DNA of 6,779 nt from NCBI GenBank assembly GCA_017380475.1, contig JAFODX010000128.1, positions 1-6,779 on the forward strand. Reading direction: 5' to 3'. Positions 5,429 through 6,779 of this stretch are shown piece after piece. The position numbers were made by a program, and so were the translations under genes. Below the pieces are notes generated by a model, which did no database searches, was not told the origin of the DNA, and saw nothing but the letters and a program-made list of their open reading frames with translations. The DNA comes from Clostridia bacterium (lineage in GTDB: Bacteria > Bacillota > Clostridia > UBA1381). Each line of letters starts with the position of its first letter. Position 1 is the first letter of the stretch.

Positions 5429-6068
5429 ACTTTATCAAATTATTTGCTGTGATTACTGCATTTTCGTATGTCGGGGCATCTGTTCTTACAAGAACGTAAA
5501 GTTCTTCACAATCAAATCCCGCTTTTTTCAATATTTTACTGTCTCTTAGCGATACTGCATATGCAGTGTTGTCTGTATATATGAGCTTATCATCAGAAAC
5601 GTCAGTGTTCAGCCAGTCTGATACCTTTGCATAGCAACCTGCCAATACACCTTCTTCCAAAACTCTTTCAAGCTCCTTACTGTCATATATATACACGTAT
5701 GACAAGTCCTCTGAAAAAGTCATATCGTGTTTAAGATAGCTTGCGTAGTTCTGTTCGCCGTATTCATTTCCCTCTGCAATTACGAGGTCTGTCAAACCAA
5801 TATTTTTTTCACCGTTACCGTCGGCATCTTTTATGTCTTCTTCAAGCAATTTTTCTGTTTCGTCCCATAACTGTATATCATAGTACGTTCTGCCGAGATA
5901 TGTCAGTCTTAAATCATATTTCTCTTTACGAGCACAGTCAGAAATACCGATTGCTACAAGCATCATAACAAAAAGCACTGCAACAGTATGCCATTTATAA
6001 TAGAGCCAGAAATACGGCCACCATTCTTTCGTGAATTTTTTCGGTTTTTCACCGTAAACTTCTGCCAT
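5427..6068 (-). CDS. Single-pass membrane protein of unknown function with an outside domain
   Basis: I do not recognise a named function for this 213-residue protein. Residues 1-26 are basic and rich in aromatics (KKFTKEWWPYFWLYYKWHT), residues 27-43 are one membrane helix, and about 170 residues follow. The basic start predicts a cytoplasmic N-terminus and an outside C-terminal domain. Aromatic YYKWHT-like starts just before a membrane helix are, from memory, common in uncharacterised Clostridia proteins. The outside part alternates strands and helices (YDLRLTYLGRTYYD, GLTDLVIAEG, DLSYVYIYDSKELERVLEEG, AGCYAKVSDWL), loosely like a solute-binding fold; this is inference. C45 follows Asp, so it is not a lipoprotein site. 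GGAGG lies 7 bases before the ATG at 6068, a strong start. The gene sits 14 bases after the HAD gene and overlaps or abuts the sigma gene, so the three are probably co-transcribed. A role in sensing or holding the sigma factor is possible but has no motif support. Confidence 0.8.
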   Translation of the reverse strand: MAEVYGEKPKKFTKEWWPYFWLYYKWHTVAVLFVMMLVAIGISDCARKEKYDLRLTYLGRTYYDIQLWDETEKLLEEDIKDADGNGEKNIGLTDLVIAEGNEYGEQNYASYLKHDMTFSEDLSYVYIYDSKELERVLEEGVLAGCYAKVSDWLNTDVSDDKLIYTDNTAYAVSLRDSKILKKAGFDCEELYVLVRTDAPTYENAVITANNLIK

Positions 6069-6082
6069 AGCCTTACCTCCGA

Positions 6083-6779
6083 TTATTCTTTCAATTCTCC
6101 TACATTAGAGAGTATATACTCTGCGTTCTGTTCTTCAAAATATGCTCTGCCCGACTCACCTGCAACGCCTGTAAGCACTGCACAAAAATCAGCACCCATT
6201 GCACGCGCAGCAAGAATATCTGCACCTGCATCGCCTATAGCAAGAGCTGTTTTGATTTTTGTTTTGTCATAGTCACCGCTATCAATCCTGATATTGGGAT
6301 AATCAAGCCCGTACAGGGCTTTTAAAAACATATACGGATGCGGTTTTGTAAACTGCTTGCCAAGTTCTTTGTCAGCCTCAATTACGTGATTATAGTTGCA
6401 GATACCGTTTTTGTCAAAGTAATCAGCCACTCCCCATATCTCAAGCAGTGGTACAATTTCGTTGTAAAGTCTTCCCGTAGCAATACAAAGACGCTTCGTT
6501 TTTGAGAGCTCACAAAGTAATGCTTTTAAATCTTCAAGCCCGATTATTGGCTTCTCCTTTTTATAAAGTCCCGGTTTTCCGACCTTATACGGTGTTCTGC
6601 CATATTCCTCCGTAAAAAGCTCATCACCGAGATACCATTCCTGAAAGCAGTCACACATATCATTCCAGAGCCTGCCGTTACGTCTAAAACACTCAAAATC
6701 CTTACCGTGTTTTTCTGATGCAAGCTTTGCGAGGGTATCATACACATCAGGCGCAGTACCCCCTGTGTTCTGTGCATAC
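6083..6779 (-). CDS. HAD-superfamily hydrolase (phosphatase-like), N-terminus beyond right edge
   Basis: The 231 visible residues are the later part of a HAD hydrolase, the superfamily that removes phosphate by way of an aspartyl-phosphate. Motif II is CIATGR (T101 of the visible part), motif III is TKPHP (K145) and motif IV is IGDAGAD (D183, D187), followed by ADFCAVLTGV, as in phosphoglycolate-phosphatase-type members. The first catalytic motif (DxDxT) is not in the window. The frame stays open to the edge (YAQNTGGTAPDVYDTL), so an apparent GTG start at 6745 is only an internal codon. Residues about 15-75 are probably the helical cap that sets substrate choice, with an unusual number of aromatics and charged residues. 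The substrate is unknown. It is the first visible gene of the operon with the membrane protein and the sigma factor, and any promoter lies off the window. A housekeeping phosphatase sharing the transcript by chance is as likely as a functional link. Confidence 0.88.
   Translation of the reverse strand, partial: YAQNTGGTAPDVYDTLAKLASEKHGKDFECFRRNGRLWNDMCDCFQEWYLGDELFTEEYGRTPYKVGKPGLYKKEKPIIGLEDLKALLCELSKTKRLCIATGRLYNEIVPLLEIWGVADYFDKNGICNYNHVIEADKELGKQFTKPHPYMFLKALYGLDYPNIRIDSGDYDKTKIKTALAIGDAGADILAARAMGADFCAVLTGVAGESGRAYFEEQNAEYILSNVGELKE

Noticed and set aside
5931..5945. Lipoprotein cleavage site at C45 of the membrane protein
   Set aside because: The residues before the cysteine are Ile-Ser-Asp. 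Asp directly before the cysteine does not fit a lipobox, so a plain membrane helix is more likely.
6083..6745. HAD gene starting at the GTG at 6745
   Set aside because: The frame is open to the window edge and the first HAD catalytic motif is missing, so the true start must be off the window.

Overview
The window looks like a chromosomal segment of a low-GC, Gram-positive, anaerobic-type Firmicute, probably a Clostridia member of the gut Oscillospiraceae/Ruminococcus kind. The reasons are the conserved miaB - ylbF-like - mutS gene order, AT-rich sigma-A-type promoters with extended -10 elements, strong GGAGG ribosome sites, an S-layer-homology protein and a SigB/SigF/SigG-type sigma factor. 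The genus assignment is inference; no rRNA or other marker is present.

Left block (minus strand, about 1-2407): an operon read right to left with miaB (tRNA methylthiotransferase), a YlbF/YmcA-family protein with a four-cysteine tail, and the first 114 codons of mutS, which runs off the left edge. miaB and the YlbF gene overlap by ATGA, so they are probably translationally coupled. miaB carries an apparent one-base deletion near 1635 that splits it into two reading frames. It is either a real mutation or a sequence error. A 190-base gap between the YlbF gene and mutS holds a long imperfect hairpin.

Middle block (plus strand, about 2436-4626): a membrane-anchored YkuE-type metallophosphoesterase, divergent from miaB with back-to-back promoters, then a secreted protein with three SLH domains and six tandem five-residue Tyr/Asp/Glu repeats, driven by its own promoter. 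Both are probably envelope proteins. A hairpin terminator that can work in both directions separates this block from the next one, which converges on it.

Right block (minus strand, 4666-6779): a compact operon read right to left, with a HAD-superfamily hydrolase whose first part is off the window, a one-pass membrane protein of unknown function, and a SigB-like sigma factor. The sigma gene overlaps the membrane-protein gene and no RsbV/RsbW or SpoIIAA/SpoIIAB partner is seen. That makes the membrane protein a candidate, but unproven, regulator of the sigma factor.

Most of the window is ordinary housekeeping and envelope DNA. No tRNA, rRNA, CRISPR array, insertion sequence or phage gene was seen. 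The items most worth a second look are the miaB frameshift, the orphan sigma/membrane-protein pair, the tandem-repeat SLH protein and the hairpin before mutS.
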